Positions 1 through 8,300 of a stretch of 64,000 bases of DNA are shown here, piece by piece (the stretch's first letter is position 1; each line of letters opens with the position of its first letter). The stretch covers positions 1-64,000 of the forward strand of contig JAJDEN010000020.1 of assembly GCA_029259775.1 (NCBI GenBank), given 5' to 3'. The stretch is from Planctomycetota bacterium. GTDB taxonomy: Bacteria; Planctomycetota; PLA2; JAEUHO01. Both the position numbers and the translations under genes were made by a program. The notes beneath the pieces were generated by a model. It made no database searches. It saw only the letters and a program-made list of their open reading frames with translations, and had not been told where the DNA came from.

Positions 1-125
1 GCGGAGGCCGTAAGGAGTGTGCACATCACCCTCCTTGCATGGACGGGCGGGTTCTTCCGCAGGCGCAGGCTGAGCAGAGCGAAGCCGTCCGCGTCCTGCG
101 GGTTCGAGTCCCGTCACTCCCGCCA
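1..125 (+). repeat. tRNA-like structured repeat, copy 1 (left end outside window)
   Basis: The last 30 bases are a textbook tRNA 3' end: a 5-bp T-stem with loop TTCGAGT, acceptor strand CACTCCC, discriminator G and encoded CCA at 123-125. No matching D-arm or normal anticodon arm precedes it. Instead there is a hairpin GGAGTGTG/CACCCTCC (one mismatch) at 14-33, then nested stems GGACGG/CCGTCC and GCGG/CCGC. GGAGTG at 14-19 can also pair with CACTCC of the acceptor strand. A near-identical copy lies 229 bp downstream. It may be a tRNA gene with a decayed or inserted 5' half, or a mobile or attachment remnant carrying a tRNA 3' end. No amino-acid identity can be assigned. Confidence 0.6.
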
Positions 126-229
126 CTATTCTCTCTTCTCCCGGGCCGCACGCATCGCGCCCACCGTTCTCACCTCTGGGCTCGAGGACTCGAAGCCGCG
201 ACCGGGTGGGTGGATAGGCCGGAGCGATA

Positions 230-354
230 GCGGAGGCCGTAAGGAGGGTGCACATCACCCTCCTTGCATGGACGGGCGGGTTCTTCCGCAGGCGCAGGCT
301 GAGCAGAGCGAAGCCGTCCGCGTCCTGCGGGTTCGAGTCCCGTCACTCCCGCCA
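230..354 (+). repeat. tRNA-like structured repeat, copy 2
   Basis: This copy matches copy 1 almost base for base from the window edge, ending with the same T-arm, acceptor strand, G and CCA (352-354). The one clear change turns GGAGTGTG into GGAGGGTG, which makes the upstream hairpin perfect: a 10-bp stem AAGGAGGGTG/CACCCTCCTT with loop CACAT at 241-265. The stem is too long and the loop lacks a U33-like base, so it is not a standard anticodon arm. The strict conservation of both copies points to a recent duplication or to selection on RNA structure. Confidence 0.6.
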
Positions 355-369
355 TCTAGATGGATCCCA

Positions 370-443
370 GGAACGGGGTCACAGGAACGGGGTCAAGGAA
401 CGGGGTCAGGCGCCTTTTGAAGGAATGGGGTCAGGCGCTTTTC
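370..443 (+). repeat. REP-like short repeats
   Basis: The 12-mer GGAACGGGGTCA starts at 370, 384 and 397 and recurs with one change (GGAATGGGGTCA) at 422. The last two copies are followed by GGCGCCTTTT and GGCGCTTTTC. A related reverse-complement fragment (cgcctgacccc) sits near 484-494, and a 13-nt palindrome GTGACAGTGTCAC is at 454-466. Repeats of this look often accompany REP-associated tyrosine transposases in other bacteria; no transposase is present here. The stretch from 355 to 730 holds no convincing gene. Confidence 0.55.
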
Positions 444-730
444 GTACCCTCGCGTGACAGTGTCACAAGCCACGGCGAAGAACGCCTGACCCCTCCCTCT
501 TCGCCTGCCCCCTCCCTCTTCGAGACCTCGCCAGAGAGCGTGCGCCGCCGAAGATTGCGGCGCCAGCGGCCGTGTGCGCCGGCGATCGAGCGAGCGATGC
601 GGGTCAGGGACTCGTGCATCGCGGCAGGGTACCGGCCCATGGCGGCGAACAGCCTGCAGCGCCCCCCAGGGCCTCACTCATCCCGAGGACATCTCCTGCA
701 GAGTGGTTCATCTTGATGTAGACTGATGCA

Positions 731-988
731 ATGCCCTCCACGAAGAAGACCATCCGCAAGAGCATCAGCGTGCCGCCGGCCGTCGCCAAGCGCGTCAAGA
801 CCCTCGCCCGCGCCCAACGAACGAGCGAAAGCCGCGTCCTGGTGGCCCTGATCGAAACCGGACTGGCCGCCAAGGACGACGAGCGCCAGCAGTTCCAGGC
901 CTTGGTGGATCAGTTGGCGCAGACCAAGAGCAAGGCGGAGCAGAAACGCCTCAAGGAGGAACTGGCGCGACTGACCTTCGGTGACTGA
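731..988 (+). CDS. ribbon-helix-helix DNA-binding protein (antitoxin-like)
   Basis: An 85-residue protein. Residues about 7-50 fit a ribbon-helix-helix fold: a basic strand (TIRKSISVPP) followed by two helices with the turn TSESRVLVALIE. The C-terminal third is a charged helix rich in Lys, Glu and Gln. Proteins of this size and fold are usually transcriptional autorepressors of small operons, often antitoxins. Its TGA overlaps the ATG of the next gene by one base, so the two are translationally coupled. The fold is inferred from sequence pattern; the antitoxin role is only suggested by the arrangement. Confidence 0.75.
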   Translation: MPSTKKTIRKSISVPPAVAKRVKTLARAQRTSESRVLVALIETGLAAKDDERQQFQALVDQLAQTKSKAEQKRLKEELARLTFGD

Positions 989-1230
989 TGCCGACGATTC
1001 AGTGGACCGACCTCCCCATCGCGCTCCGCGATCACCTCTTCGAGCGCGCCCGCGAGCGGAAGATCACGGCGGAGGATCTGTACGCGCTGAGCCAGTGGCG
1101 TGCCTCGCGCCCTGAGGCGCCGGAGGGCGACTGGTACAAGGACTTCGGCTCCTTCAAGCTCTGCGGCAGCGGGCCGTACCCGAAGACCTTTCTGCTCACG
1201 GGGCAGGCAGCGAAGGGCCAGCGCCTCTAG
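988..1230 (+). CDS. small protein paired with the RHH regulator
   Basis: An 80-residue protein of unknown function, starting inside the stop codon of the RHH gene (TGATG). It has a helical first half (LPIALRDHLFERARERKITAEDLYAL) and a glycine/aromatic second half with the motifs DWYKDFGSFKLCG and PKTFLLTGQAAKG, which look like a conserved small domain. Coupling to an RHH protein makes it a candidate toxin or co-regulated effector, but it matches no toxin family that I recognise. It could equally be a small protein that the RHH partner controls or binds. Confidence 0.7.
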   Translation: MPTIQWTDLPIALRDHLFERARERKITAEDLYALSQWRASRPEAPEGDWYKDFGSFKLCGSGPYPKTFLLTGQAAKGQRL

Positions 1231-1393
1231 GCCACGGCAGTGCGAGAACGTGCAACGACGTGCGCAGAGCCATGGCAATCCACGGCAACATCGGCTTGCG
1301 CACAGGACACAAACTAGGTCCCGTCGCGACGTACGCAGCCGGCGCTCCGGCCTCTCATGCCGGACGGCGCCGGCGGGTGCATCCGCCGAACTG

Positions 1394-1744
1394 TCAAACC
1401 CCGCGCTCGTACTCCGTGTACTTGCGGGCACTTCCGCGGACCTGATCAGCCGGGTACTTCAGCCGGTTCGCCTCGAGCTTCTGCGTGGCCAGAACCACTG
1501 GATCCAGGCCGAGCTTGTCCGCAAGTCGGACCAGGTAGAGGAGCACGTCGCCAATCTCGTCGCCCACCGCCTTGCGCTTCTCTTCCGGCAGGTCACGACT
1601 CTCGCTGGGCGTCAGCCACTGGAAGTGCTCCATGATCTCGGCGGCCTCGACCGCGAGCGCCATCGAGAGGTTCTTGGGCGTGTGGAACTGGTCCCAGTCG
1701 CGCTCCTCGGCGAACGCGCGAACCTCCTGCATCAGCTTCTTCAT
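1394..1744 (-). CDS. MazG-like nucleotide pyrophosphohydrolase
   Basis: A 116-residue protein of the all-alpha NTP pyrophosphatase superfamily, in the size range of the short MazG/dCTPase-type members. The metal-binding glutamates are visible in EAAEIMEHFQW (about residues 33-43) and in DEIGDVLLYLVRLADKLGLD (62-81). Such enzymes hydrolyse non-canonical or surplus (d)NTPs to the monophosphate and pyrophosphate, so a house-cleaning role in the cytoplasm is likely. The substrate cannot be told from sequence. It lies 45 bp downstream of the rlmF-like gene on the same strand. Confidence 0.85.
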   Translation of the reverse strand: MKKLMQEVRAFAEERDWDQFHTPKNLSMALAVEAAEIMEHFQWLTPSESRDLPEEKRKAVGDEIGDVLLYLVRLADKLGLDPVVLATQKLEANRLKYPADQVRGSARKYTEYERGV

Positions 1745-1789
1745 CGGAGAGAGGATACCGGCCCGGCGCGCCCGGTTCGGGGCCCGGCC

Positions 1790-2755
1790 TCACGCGCCCT
1801 GACGTCCCCGGAAGGTCCAGGCGAGGATGCGGCTCTGCTTCTGACCGTGGGCCATCTTCAGGACCCGCACGTCGGCGGCCTCCACGGCCCGCAGCGCGCG
1901 GCTCAGCGGTGGGAGATGCGCGCCCTTCGAGACCAGCGTCGTGAACCAACCACAGAGCGCCGGCCGTTCCGCGCTCTGCGTGATCATGCGCTGTACGAAT
2001 CCCAGCTCGCCTCCCGGGCACCAGAGCTCGCCCGCCTGCCCACCGAAGTTGCGGTCACCGGGGTTCACGCGGCCAGCCCCCCCGCCCCTGCTCCGCTTGC
2101 CGAACAGGTTCTCCCGCTTGCGTCGGTTGCCTTCCGCGGCCTCCTCGGCCGACGCATGGAACGGCGGATTGCACATCGACAGCGCGAAGCTCTCGCCACC
2201 TCCCACCACGCCCTCGAAACACTGCTGCGCCGAGGGCTGCTGCCGGATCTCGATCCGCCCGCTCACCTCGGGATGCGCTGCCACCAACCCGGTCGCCCAG
2301 ACACACGCCGCGGCGTCGACCTCGGTGCCAACGAAGCGCCAGCCGTACTCCCGAGCGCCGATCAGCGGGTAGATGCAGCTGGCTCCCGTCCCGATGTCGA
2401 GCACGGCAACGTCCGGACCGCGCGGGACCGGGCCGCGCGGGACCAGGCCGTCGTCCGCGCCGCTGGCGAGCAGGTCGGCCAGGTGATGCAGATGCTCACT
2501 CCGCCCGGGGATGGGTGGGCAGAGCGCACCGGGCTGGATGTCCCAGTCGTGCAGTTGATACGCGTGGCCCAGCAACGCCTGGTTGAGGGCTTTGACCGCC
2601 TCCCGATCCGCGAAGTCGATGGACGTGGTGCCGTGCGCGTTCGGCCTGACGTACCTGGCCAGCGCCGGACGGCAGGCCACGAGCGCCTCGAAGTCGTAGC
2701 CGTCCCGGAAACGGTTCCGGGGGTGCAGGCCTTCCTTGGGGGAGCGCCGGTTCAT
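1790..2755 (-). CDS. rlmF: 23S rRNA (adenine-N6) methyltransferase RlmF
   Basis: A 321-residue protein, slightly longer than E. coli RlmF. The N-terminal signature KEGLHPRNRFRDGYDF, the SAM-binding loop VLDIGTGAS (about 118-126) and the N6-adenine methyltransferase motif NPPFH (196-200) are all present. RlmF methylates one adenosine of 23S rRNA with S-adenosylmethionine as donor. The start chosen is the ATG directly before RRSPKEGLHPRN; the open frame runs much further upstream, but that part overlaps the RIO kinase on the other strand and has no family similarity. A tandem VPRGPVPRGP insertion lies just before the SAM motif. Confidence 0.9.
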   Translation of the reverse strand: MNRRSPKEGLHPRNRFRDGYDFEALVACRPALARYVRPNAHGTTSIDFADREAVKALNQALLGHAYQLHDWDIQPGALCPPIPGRSEHLHHLADLLASGADDGLVPRGPVPRGPDVAVLDIGTGASCIYPLIGAREYGWRFVGTEVDAAACVWATGLVAAHPEVSGRIEIRQQPSAQQCFEGVVGGGESFALSMCNPPFHASAEEAAEGNRRKRENLFGKRSRGGGAGRVNPGDRNFGGQAGELWCPGGELGFVQRMITQSAERPALCGWFTTLVSKGAHLPPLSRALRAVEAADVRVLKMAHGQKQSRILAWTFRGRQGA

Positions 2756-2935
2756 GGGTCCGAGTGTGTCCCCTACGCGCCATGCGCACGTCGGCATCGT
2801 ACCCGTTTCCTCAGGAAGTGCCCGCGCGGCCCGTTCCCTGGGTGTTGCGGGCCCTGGAGAGCGCGGCTTTCGCTCGCCCCCGTGCGACCCTGCTAGGAAG
2901 CCGAGGCCGCCAGGTCTTGTACCTGGAGATGATGG

Positions 2936-4171
2936 ATGCGCGTTCCTGAGCGCCTTGAGCCCCTGCTCGAACACGGCGTGATCGAAGAGGTCCTGCGACC
3001 GTTGATGAGCGGCAAGGAGGCGGAAGTCTTCCTGGTGCTCTCCGGGGGCGAGGAGCGTGTGGCGAAGGTCTACAAGGACGCCCAGTTCCGCAGCTTCAAG
3101 CAGCGCGCCGACTACACCGAGGGCCGCACCGTGCGCAACAGCCGCGAGCAGCGGGCGATCAACAAGCGCTCCCGGCACGGCCGCGCCAAGACGGAAGACG
3201 CCTGGCGTTCGGCCGAGGTCGACGCGATCTACCTGCTGCGTGACGTCGGGGTGCGTGTGCCCGAGCCGCATTCCTTCATCGAAGGCGTCTTCGTGATGGA
3301 GCTGGTCAAGGGCGAGGACGGCGGCCCGGCTCCGCGCCTCGTGGATGTGCAGTTCACCGCGCAGGAAGCCACCGAGGTCTTCCACATCCTGCTGCGTGAC
3401 GTCGTCAAGATGCTCTGCGCGGGCATCATCCACGCGGACCTGTCCGACTACAACGTGCTGATGTCGCCGACCGGTCCGGTGATCATCGACTTCCCCCAGG
3501 CCGTCGACCCTGCGCGCAACCAGAGCGCGCGCAAGCTGCTGCTTCGGGACGTGAAGAACATCACCAGCTTCCTTGGTCGCTACGCGCCCAAGCTCCTGCG
3601 CACGAAGTACGGCCCCGAGATGTGGGACCTCTACGAGCGCAGCGAGCTGGAGCCGGACACGGAGCTGACCGGAAAGTACGCGCCGAGCCAGGCCAAGGCC
3701 GAGATCAGCTCGCTGCTCGCCGACATGCTCGCCTTGGAGGAGGAAGCTCAGGAGCGCCGCGAAGCCGCCGGTCTGCCGCCACGACCGATCGCGCACCAAG
3801 GGCCTCCTCCGAAGGTGGCCCCCGAGCGCAAGCCGAAGCCGAAGCCCAAGCAGCAGCAACGGGGCCGCAAGCAGCGGCAGCGAGGTGGCGAGCGGGGTCC
3901 GGCCCGGCAGCCGGACGAGCCGCAGACAGCGCCGACCGAGAGCGGGCCGAAGAAGCGTCGTCAACGTCGACGCAGGACCACCCCTCGCGGACAGGGTCCG
4001 GCGAACGGACCGACGCCTCAGGGTGGGCGCTCGAGCGCTCCCAGGCCGCCCGCCCAGTCCGCGCGGAAGCCCGCCACAGGGGACCAAGCGGCCCCGCCCC
4101 GCAAGCGACGCCGCCGGCGGCGAAGACGAGGCGGCGGCGGAAAGCCTGGTGGCTCTGGGCCGAAGAGTTGA
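2936..4171 (+). CDS. RIO1-family serine/threonine kinase with long basic tail
   Basis: A 411-residue protein. Residues 1-250 form a RIO-type kinase domain: the nucleotide-binding region MSGKEAEVFLV, a lysine in RVAKVYK (about K44), the catalytic loop HADLSDYN (166-173) and metal-binding IDFPQ (184-188). RIO1 proteins are atypical kinases/ATPases tied to ribosome maturation in archaea and eukaryotes; the bacterial members are less well understood. Residues about 280-411 are low-complexity, rich in Lys, Arg, Pro and Gln, and end in poly-Arg and Gly stretches, as expected for an RNA- or ribosome-binding tail. It diverges from rlmF, a ribosome-modifying enzyme, which supports a shared theme. The start is supported by a GGAG just upstream. 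Confidence 0.88.
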   Translation: MRVPERLEPLLEHGVIEEVLRPLMSGKEAEVFLVLSGGEERVAKVYKDAQFRSFKQRADYTEGRTVRNSREQRAINKRSRHGRAKTEDAWRSAEVDAIYLLRDVGVRVPEPHSFIEGVFVMELVKGEDGGPAPRLVDVQFTAQEATEVFHILLRDVVKMLCAGIIHADLSDYNVLMSPTGPVIIDFPQAVDPARNQSARKLLLRDVKNITSFLGRYAPKLLRTKYGPEMWDLYERSELEPDTELTGKYAPSQAKAEISSLLADMLALEEEAQERREAAGLPPRPIAHQGPPPKVAPERKPKPKPKQQQRGRKQRQRGGERGPARQPDEPQTAPTESGPKKRRQRRRRTTPRGQGPANGPTPQGGRSSAPRPPAQSARKPATGDQAAPPRKRRRRRRRRGGGGKPGGSGPKS

Positions 4172-4188
4172 GGTACTGAGTCCTAGCG

Positions 4189-4211
4189 CAGGCCGGCGAA
4201 AGCGCGGCCTG
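4189..4211. terminator. possible GNRA hairpin between convergent genes
   Basis: CAGGCCG and CGGCCTG form a 7-bp stem, with an inner GC/GC step closed by a GAAA loop. It sits 17 bp after the RIO kinase stop and faces the 3' end of the helicase gene. There is no U-tract, so it may only stabilise the 3' end. Confidence 0.35.
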
Positions 4212-4389
4212 GCAATCGCTCGGCGGCTCCACGGGCCCGGTGGCGTCCTCCGACCGGATCTTGGTAAGCGCGGAAGCGAAGTTGGCCCAAGGCACGGCGA
4301 ATTCGGCGTCGCCCTCGCGCTGTGGCCGGGGTGTATTGCGAGGCTCAGGACCGCGAGGCTCGCATCTCTAGCTCAACGTGACTCTCGAG

Positions 4390-7300
4390 CTACCCCGCCG
4401 ACAACCGAGTCTCCCGGTAGAAGGCGTGCGGGATCACGTGCACCATCCGCCACTCGATCGACATCGGCTTCTCTCCCTTGTGTCGGACATACTCAGCCGG
4501 CCCGAGGAAGTGGTACGGAGCCGTTCGTCTCCCGGCCTCCAGCTTGTGGTGCCGAACGAAGAGAAGCACCGGGCTCCCGGGCGGGCGGGGCTCCACGTAG
4601 CGCTTCCCTGCGGGCGTAGCAATGCTCGCCGTGTTCTGCGACTGCCAGTGGAAGCGCTCCGGCGAAATGGCGTAGTCGTCATACATGGTCGCAGGCGAGT
4701 AGTGCTTCTCAGACTTGTGCAAGGTGATGAAGAGCAGGTCGCAGCCGGAGCTCTGCTCGTGATACACGCCCCCCTGGAGGCGCTTGCTCTGACCAAATGC
4801 AGCAAGGATCTCCTCCTGGCTGTAGGTCGCGTGGATCGCCAAAGGCACGTCGGGTTGGGCATCCCACGGCGGCGTTCGCACATCGATCTTCTCGAGCTGG
4901 ACCTCAATCATCTCGAGCAGTTCGTAACGGACGGCGGGGTGCTGCCAGACGACGTCGAGCTTCGCCTTTAGCGACAACTCGTCGCGCCCCCGCCCGAGCA
5001 GTCCGGCCGTCAACATGGTGAGGCGACGCACGTCAGCCGTAGGCAGGGCCTCTAGGTCCGGCGGCGCAGCGGCAGAGAGCTCCCTCCGCATCGTGTCGAG
5101 GAACACGCGGTCGTCCCAGTGCTGCAGGCGGAACAGCGCCTTCTGCAGTGCGACTTCATCGGGCCCAGGCTTGGGGACGTCGAGCTGGGCTTGCCTGCAC
5201 AGCGCGAACCACGAGGCGCCTCGATTGCGATAGAGGTCCTCGAGCTCCAGCCCAGTCTCGTGCAGGAACTCCGCGAGCCGCGGACGCCCCCCTTGCAGCT
5301 GGGCCACCTGCTTGAGGTCGCGGACCAGTTCGGGCCGCCGCATGGGCAGCGCCTCACGCACACCTCGAAGGACGATCTCCTGAGCAACGCGGTCAAGCTC
5401 GATCGAGCAGCCTGACGGGAGGAGCGGGAACCCCTCACGGATGTGGTCCTCAAGCTGGCGCCTGGTGCCGCCCGTGACGGCACGGAAGCGAAGGTCGAAA
5501 CGGAATCGGCGATTGGCTTGGCCGATGAAGTCGAGGACGGTCAGGCAGTCCTTGTCGTCCGATAGGCGTAGCCCGCGGCCGAGTTGCTGCAGGAACAGCG
5601 TTGCGCTCTCCGTTGGGCGCAGGAACAGCACGGTGTCGACCTCGGGCACGTCTACGCCCTCGTTGAAGAGGTCCACCGTGAACACGACATTGACGTCGCG
5701 CTGCCGCAGGCGCCTTAGCGCAGCGCGGCGCTCGTCCGTCGGCGTGCTGCCGGTGACTGCGATGGCGGGAATGCCGTGCTCGGTGAAGCGACGCGCCATG
5801 AACTCGGCGTGCTGCACGCCAACACAGAAGCCGAGAGCTCTCATGCGCAACGGGTTGGCGATGCGGCGCCGAAGCGCTTCAAGCACGAGAATCAGTCTGG
5901 CGTCATCTGCCGTGTACAGGTTCTCGATCTCGCCTTGGTTGTAACGCCCTCGACTCCACGTGAGCTGGTCAAGCTCCGTGCCGTCATGAACGCCGAAGTA
6001 CTGGAACGGGCAGAGCATGCCTCGCTCGATCGCATCCCAGACACGGAGCTCGGCGGCTGTGCGCCCTCCGAAGTACGCGTCCTGAACATTGACACCGTCG
6101 GTCCTCTCGGGCGTGGCCGTCATGCCGAGCAGAAGTTTGGGCTGCAGATGGTCCAGCAGCCGGCGGTAGGTCGGCGCTTCAGCATGATGGAACTCGTCAA
6201 CGATGACGACGTCATACGCCGTGGGGCTCAGGCGCTTCAGGTCCTGGTGATGGAGCGACTGGATCGATGCGAAGACGTGCGTGCCCGCCACCGGCCTCTG
6301 CCCCGCCACTTGGAGCTCGCCAAACACGCCGTCTCGCAGAGCGATACGGAACGTGTCCCTGCTCTGCTTCAGGATCTCCTGCCGATGGGCGACGAACAAC
6401 AGCGTCGGCCCGCCCGGCCGCTTCGTCGCGTCCTTGGCCAGCTCCTCCCAGTGCGCCGTGAGGTACTTGAAATCGAGCGCCGCGATCACCGTCTTCCCCG
6501 TACCGGTCGCAGCAACAATCAGGTTGCGCCAATAACCCCGCTCTCGCTCGAGGAGAAGGCGATCGAGGATCTCCTGCTGATACGGGTACGGCTTGAGATC
6601 GAGCAAGACCGCCGTGGGCTCGGCGTCTCCCGCGCGCCCCTCGCTCGCTAGAGCCTGGCGAAAGCGCTCTTGAACGGAGGCGTCACCGTAGTCCTCGAAT
6701 TCACCATCGTTCCAGTAGCTCTCAAAGTGCCCCTCGAACTTGCTGAGGATGTCCGGCGTCTCGATCTGGCTCAGACGCACGTTCCACTCGAGACCGTCGA
6801 GCAACGCGGCCCGGGAGAGGTTCGAGCTTCCGATGTAGGCGGTGGAGTACCCCGTCTTGCGCCGGAACAGCCATGCCTTGGCGTGGAGCCTCGTGCGACG
6901 CGTGTCGCAGGAGGTCCGGATCTCAGCCCCCTGCTCCATGAGGACGTCGAGTACGCGCTCCTCCGTGGCCCCCATGTACGCGGTGGTCAGGACGCGCAGC
7001 GGCCGGCCGGCCTCGAGGTGTTTCTCCAGCGCATCCTGGAGGACGCGGTATCCAGACCACTTCAGGAACGCACAGATGAGATCGATCTCGTCCGCCGTAG
7101 CAATCTCGCGCTGGAGCTCGACGCCGATGCGGTGCTCGTCCCGCGCGTTCACCAAGAGGTCGCTCTTGGACAGGGGAATGGCCGGGCGCTCGGCGCGGAC
7201 AACCTCGCCAAGCCCCTGGGGAGCCTCGTGGACAGCCAGGAGCTGCTCGGGGGGCTGACTCACGTCTGCGAGCAGGCCGTCCCGTACGGCTCCTTCCCCG

Positions 7301-7548
7301 GTTGCTTGACGAACGACTTCGAGGATCTGATTGCCCAGCTTGACGGCGCCTCCTTCCGTCCTGGCAGCGGCCACCCGGAGCGCCGCGAGCACGGCCTGCG
7401 TCAGATGCTGCGACACCGCGCCGGACTCTTCGCCCGCCTCGAGCTTGGCCAGCTCCGAGACGAGTCCGGCGCCGTGTGCGTCGGCTAGCGCCCGACGCAG
7501 CGGATCCGTTACGAGGCGCTCGTAGATCCCCGGCTCCAGCGTGCTCAT
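4390..7548 (-). CDS. PLD-type nuclease / SF2 helicase / DUF3427 protein
   Basis: A 1052-residue multidomain protein. Residues about 130-280 form a phospholipase-D-like nuclease domain with the HxK motif LHAKAW (221-226) and SSNLS (241-245). Residues about 315-700 form a superfamily 2 helicase: Walker A ATGTGKT (347-353), DEFHH as the DEAH-like box (451-455), and a C-terminal helicase half with QQLGRGLR. The last 270 residues match the arrangement known as DUF3427. The fused PLD-helicase-DUF3427 design is widespread, scattered between genomes and often found in accessory regions, which suggests DNA defence or repair. It is divergent from a GIY-YIG protein across 89 bp. The defence role is inference. 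Confidence 0.88.
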   Translation of the reverse strand: MSTLEPGIYERLVTDPLRRALADAHGAGLVSELAKLEAGEESGAVSQHLTQAVLAALRVAAARTEGGAVKLGNQILEVVRQATGEGAVRDGLLADVSQPPEQLLAVHEAPQGLGEVVRAERPAIPLSKSDLLVNARDEHRIGVELQREIATADEIDLICAFLKWSGYRVLQDALEKHLEAGRPLRVLTTAYMGATEERVLDVLMEQGAEIRTSCDTRRTRLHAKAWLFRRKTGYSTAYIGSSNLSRAALLDGLEWNVRLSQIETPDILSKFEGHFESYWNDGEFEDYGDASVQERFRQALASEGRAGDAEPTAVLLDLKPYPYQQEILDRLLLERERGYWRNLIVAATGTGKTVIAALDFKYLTAHWEELAKDATKRPGGPTLLFVAHRQEILKQSRDTFRIALRDGVFGELQVAGQRPVAGTHVFASIQSLHHQDLKRLSPTAYDVVIVDEFHHAEAPTYRRLLDHLQPKLLLGMTATPERTDGVNVQDAYFGGRTAAELRVWDAIERGMLCPFQYFGVHDGTELDQLTWSRGRYNQGEIENLYTADDARLILVLEALRRRIANPLRMRALGFCVGVQHAEFMARRFTEHGIPAIAVTGSTPTDERRAALRRLRQRDVNVVFTVDLFNEGVDVPEVDTVLFLRPTESATLFLQQLGRGLRLSDDKDCLTVLDFIGQANRRFRFDLRFRAVTGGTRRQLEDHIREGFPLLPSGCSIELDRVAQEIVLRGVREALPMRRPELVRDLKQVAQLQGGRPRLAEFLHETGLELEDLYRNRGASWFALCRQAQLDVPKPGPDEVALQKALFRLQHWDDRVFLDTMRRELSAAAPPDLEALPTADVRRLTMLTAGLLGRGRDELSLKAKLDVVWQHPAVRYELLEMIEVQLEKIDVRTPPWDAQPDVPLAIHATYSQEEILAAFGQSKRLQGGVYHEQSSGCDLLFITLHKSEKHYSPATMYDDYAISPERFHWQSQNTASIATPAGKRYVEPRPPGSPVLLFVRHHKLEAGRRTAPYHFLGPAEYVRHKGEKPMSIEWRMVHVIPHAFYRETRLSAG

Positions 7549-7637
7549 GGTCTTCCACTCCTCACCCCGTGGAGCGTACCGAAACGCTGCGCCCGCTTCC
7601 TCACAAGAAGAGAGATCCCGGGACGTAGACTGCCGGC

Positions 7638-8045
7638 GTGGATACGCACGACTGGTCCGATCTCATCACCTTCGCCTCCGTCGACTGGCCAGACGTGCCT
7701 GAGACGCCGGGCGTCTACGCCGTGTTTGAGGGCGAGCGCCTGCTCTACGCGGGCATGGCTGGCCGTAACGGGAGGGGCAACCTGCGCAAGCGACTCAAGA
7801 ACCACCGTGACGGCAACATGGTCAACATGCTGAAGCAGTATCTGTGGTTTGCGATCGTGCAGCACCTGGACTCGGAGCTGGCCACGTCGCCCGGAGAAGC
7901 CGCGCGCCGCTGCCGTGACTACATGACGGAAATGCTCTCGTTTCGGTGTCTATCGTGCGCAGATGGAGCACAGGCTCGTGGCATCGAGGATCAGCTGAAG
8001 CGAGGCGCCGGCGACTGGGGCAAGCCGGAGTTCAACGGAAGCTAG
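7638..8045 (+). CDS. GIY-YIG domain protein
   Basis: A 135-residue protein starting at GTG. The N-terminal half carries a GIY-YIG-like core: GVYAVF (25-30), LLYAGMAG (35-42) in place of YIG, then LRKRLKNHRDGN (49-60) with the conserved arginine and histidine positions. The usual downstream glutamate may lie in the ARGIEDQLKR segment. GIY-YIG enzymes cut DNA in repair, homing and restriction. It is head-to-head with the PLD-helicase gene, so the two may share a control region and act together. Confidence 0.75.
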   Translation: MDTHDWSDLITFASVDWPDVPETPGVYAVFEGERLLYAGMAGRNGRGNLRKRLKNHRDGNMVNMLKQYLWFAIVQHLDSELATSPGEAARRCRDYMTEMLSFRCLSCADGAQARGIEDQLKRGAGDWGKPEFNGS

Positions 8046-8053
8046 AGCCGCGC

Positions 8054-8197
8054 TCACCGAATCCCCACCTGCCGCCTCAGCTGCCGGCACACCTCCTCGC
8101 CCGCCGCGGTAGCCAGCGCGAGATACGTCACCTGCGCCGTGACGTTGCGCTGCAGGACCTGCGGACAGGTCGAGCCCTTCGCCGTGAGTCGTGCCAT
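8054..8197 (-). CDS. small hypothetical protein
   Basis: A 47-residue open frame on the minus strand with a strong purine-rich ribosome site (AGGGGAGGGG) 5-6 bases before the ATG. The C-terminal half (ALATAAGEEVCRQLRRQVGI) looks helical. It is convergent with the GIY-YIG gene (8 bp apart) and divergent from the hydrolase. No family is recognised. The good ribosome site is the main reason to list it; it could be chance in this GC-rich sequence. Confidence 0.35.
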   Translation of the reverse strand: MARLTAKGSTCPQVLQRNVTAQVTYLALATAAGEEVCRQLRRQVGIR

Positions 8198-8300
8198 GAG
8201 CGCCCCTCCCCTTCCATGCATCGGCTGGCGCCCCCACCAGGCGGAGCGCCCAGAGGCGATCGGGCGGCGTTCGGCTAGAACAGTCCACCGAGGAGACCCC

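Noticed and set aside
1..354. selC (tRNA-Sec) to go with the selenoprotein
   Set aside because: G73 and a long extra arm would fit, but there is no UCA anticodon loop and no D-arm in either copy.
1790..4087. 765-codon open frame on the minus strand
   Set aside because: Only 1790-2755 matches a family (RlmF). The rest is antisense to the RIO kinase and is open only because of high GC.
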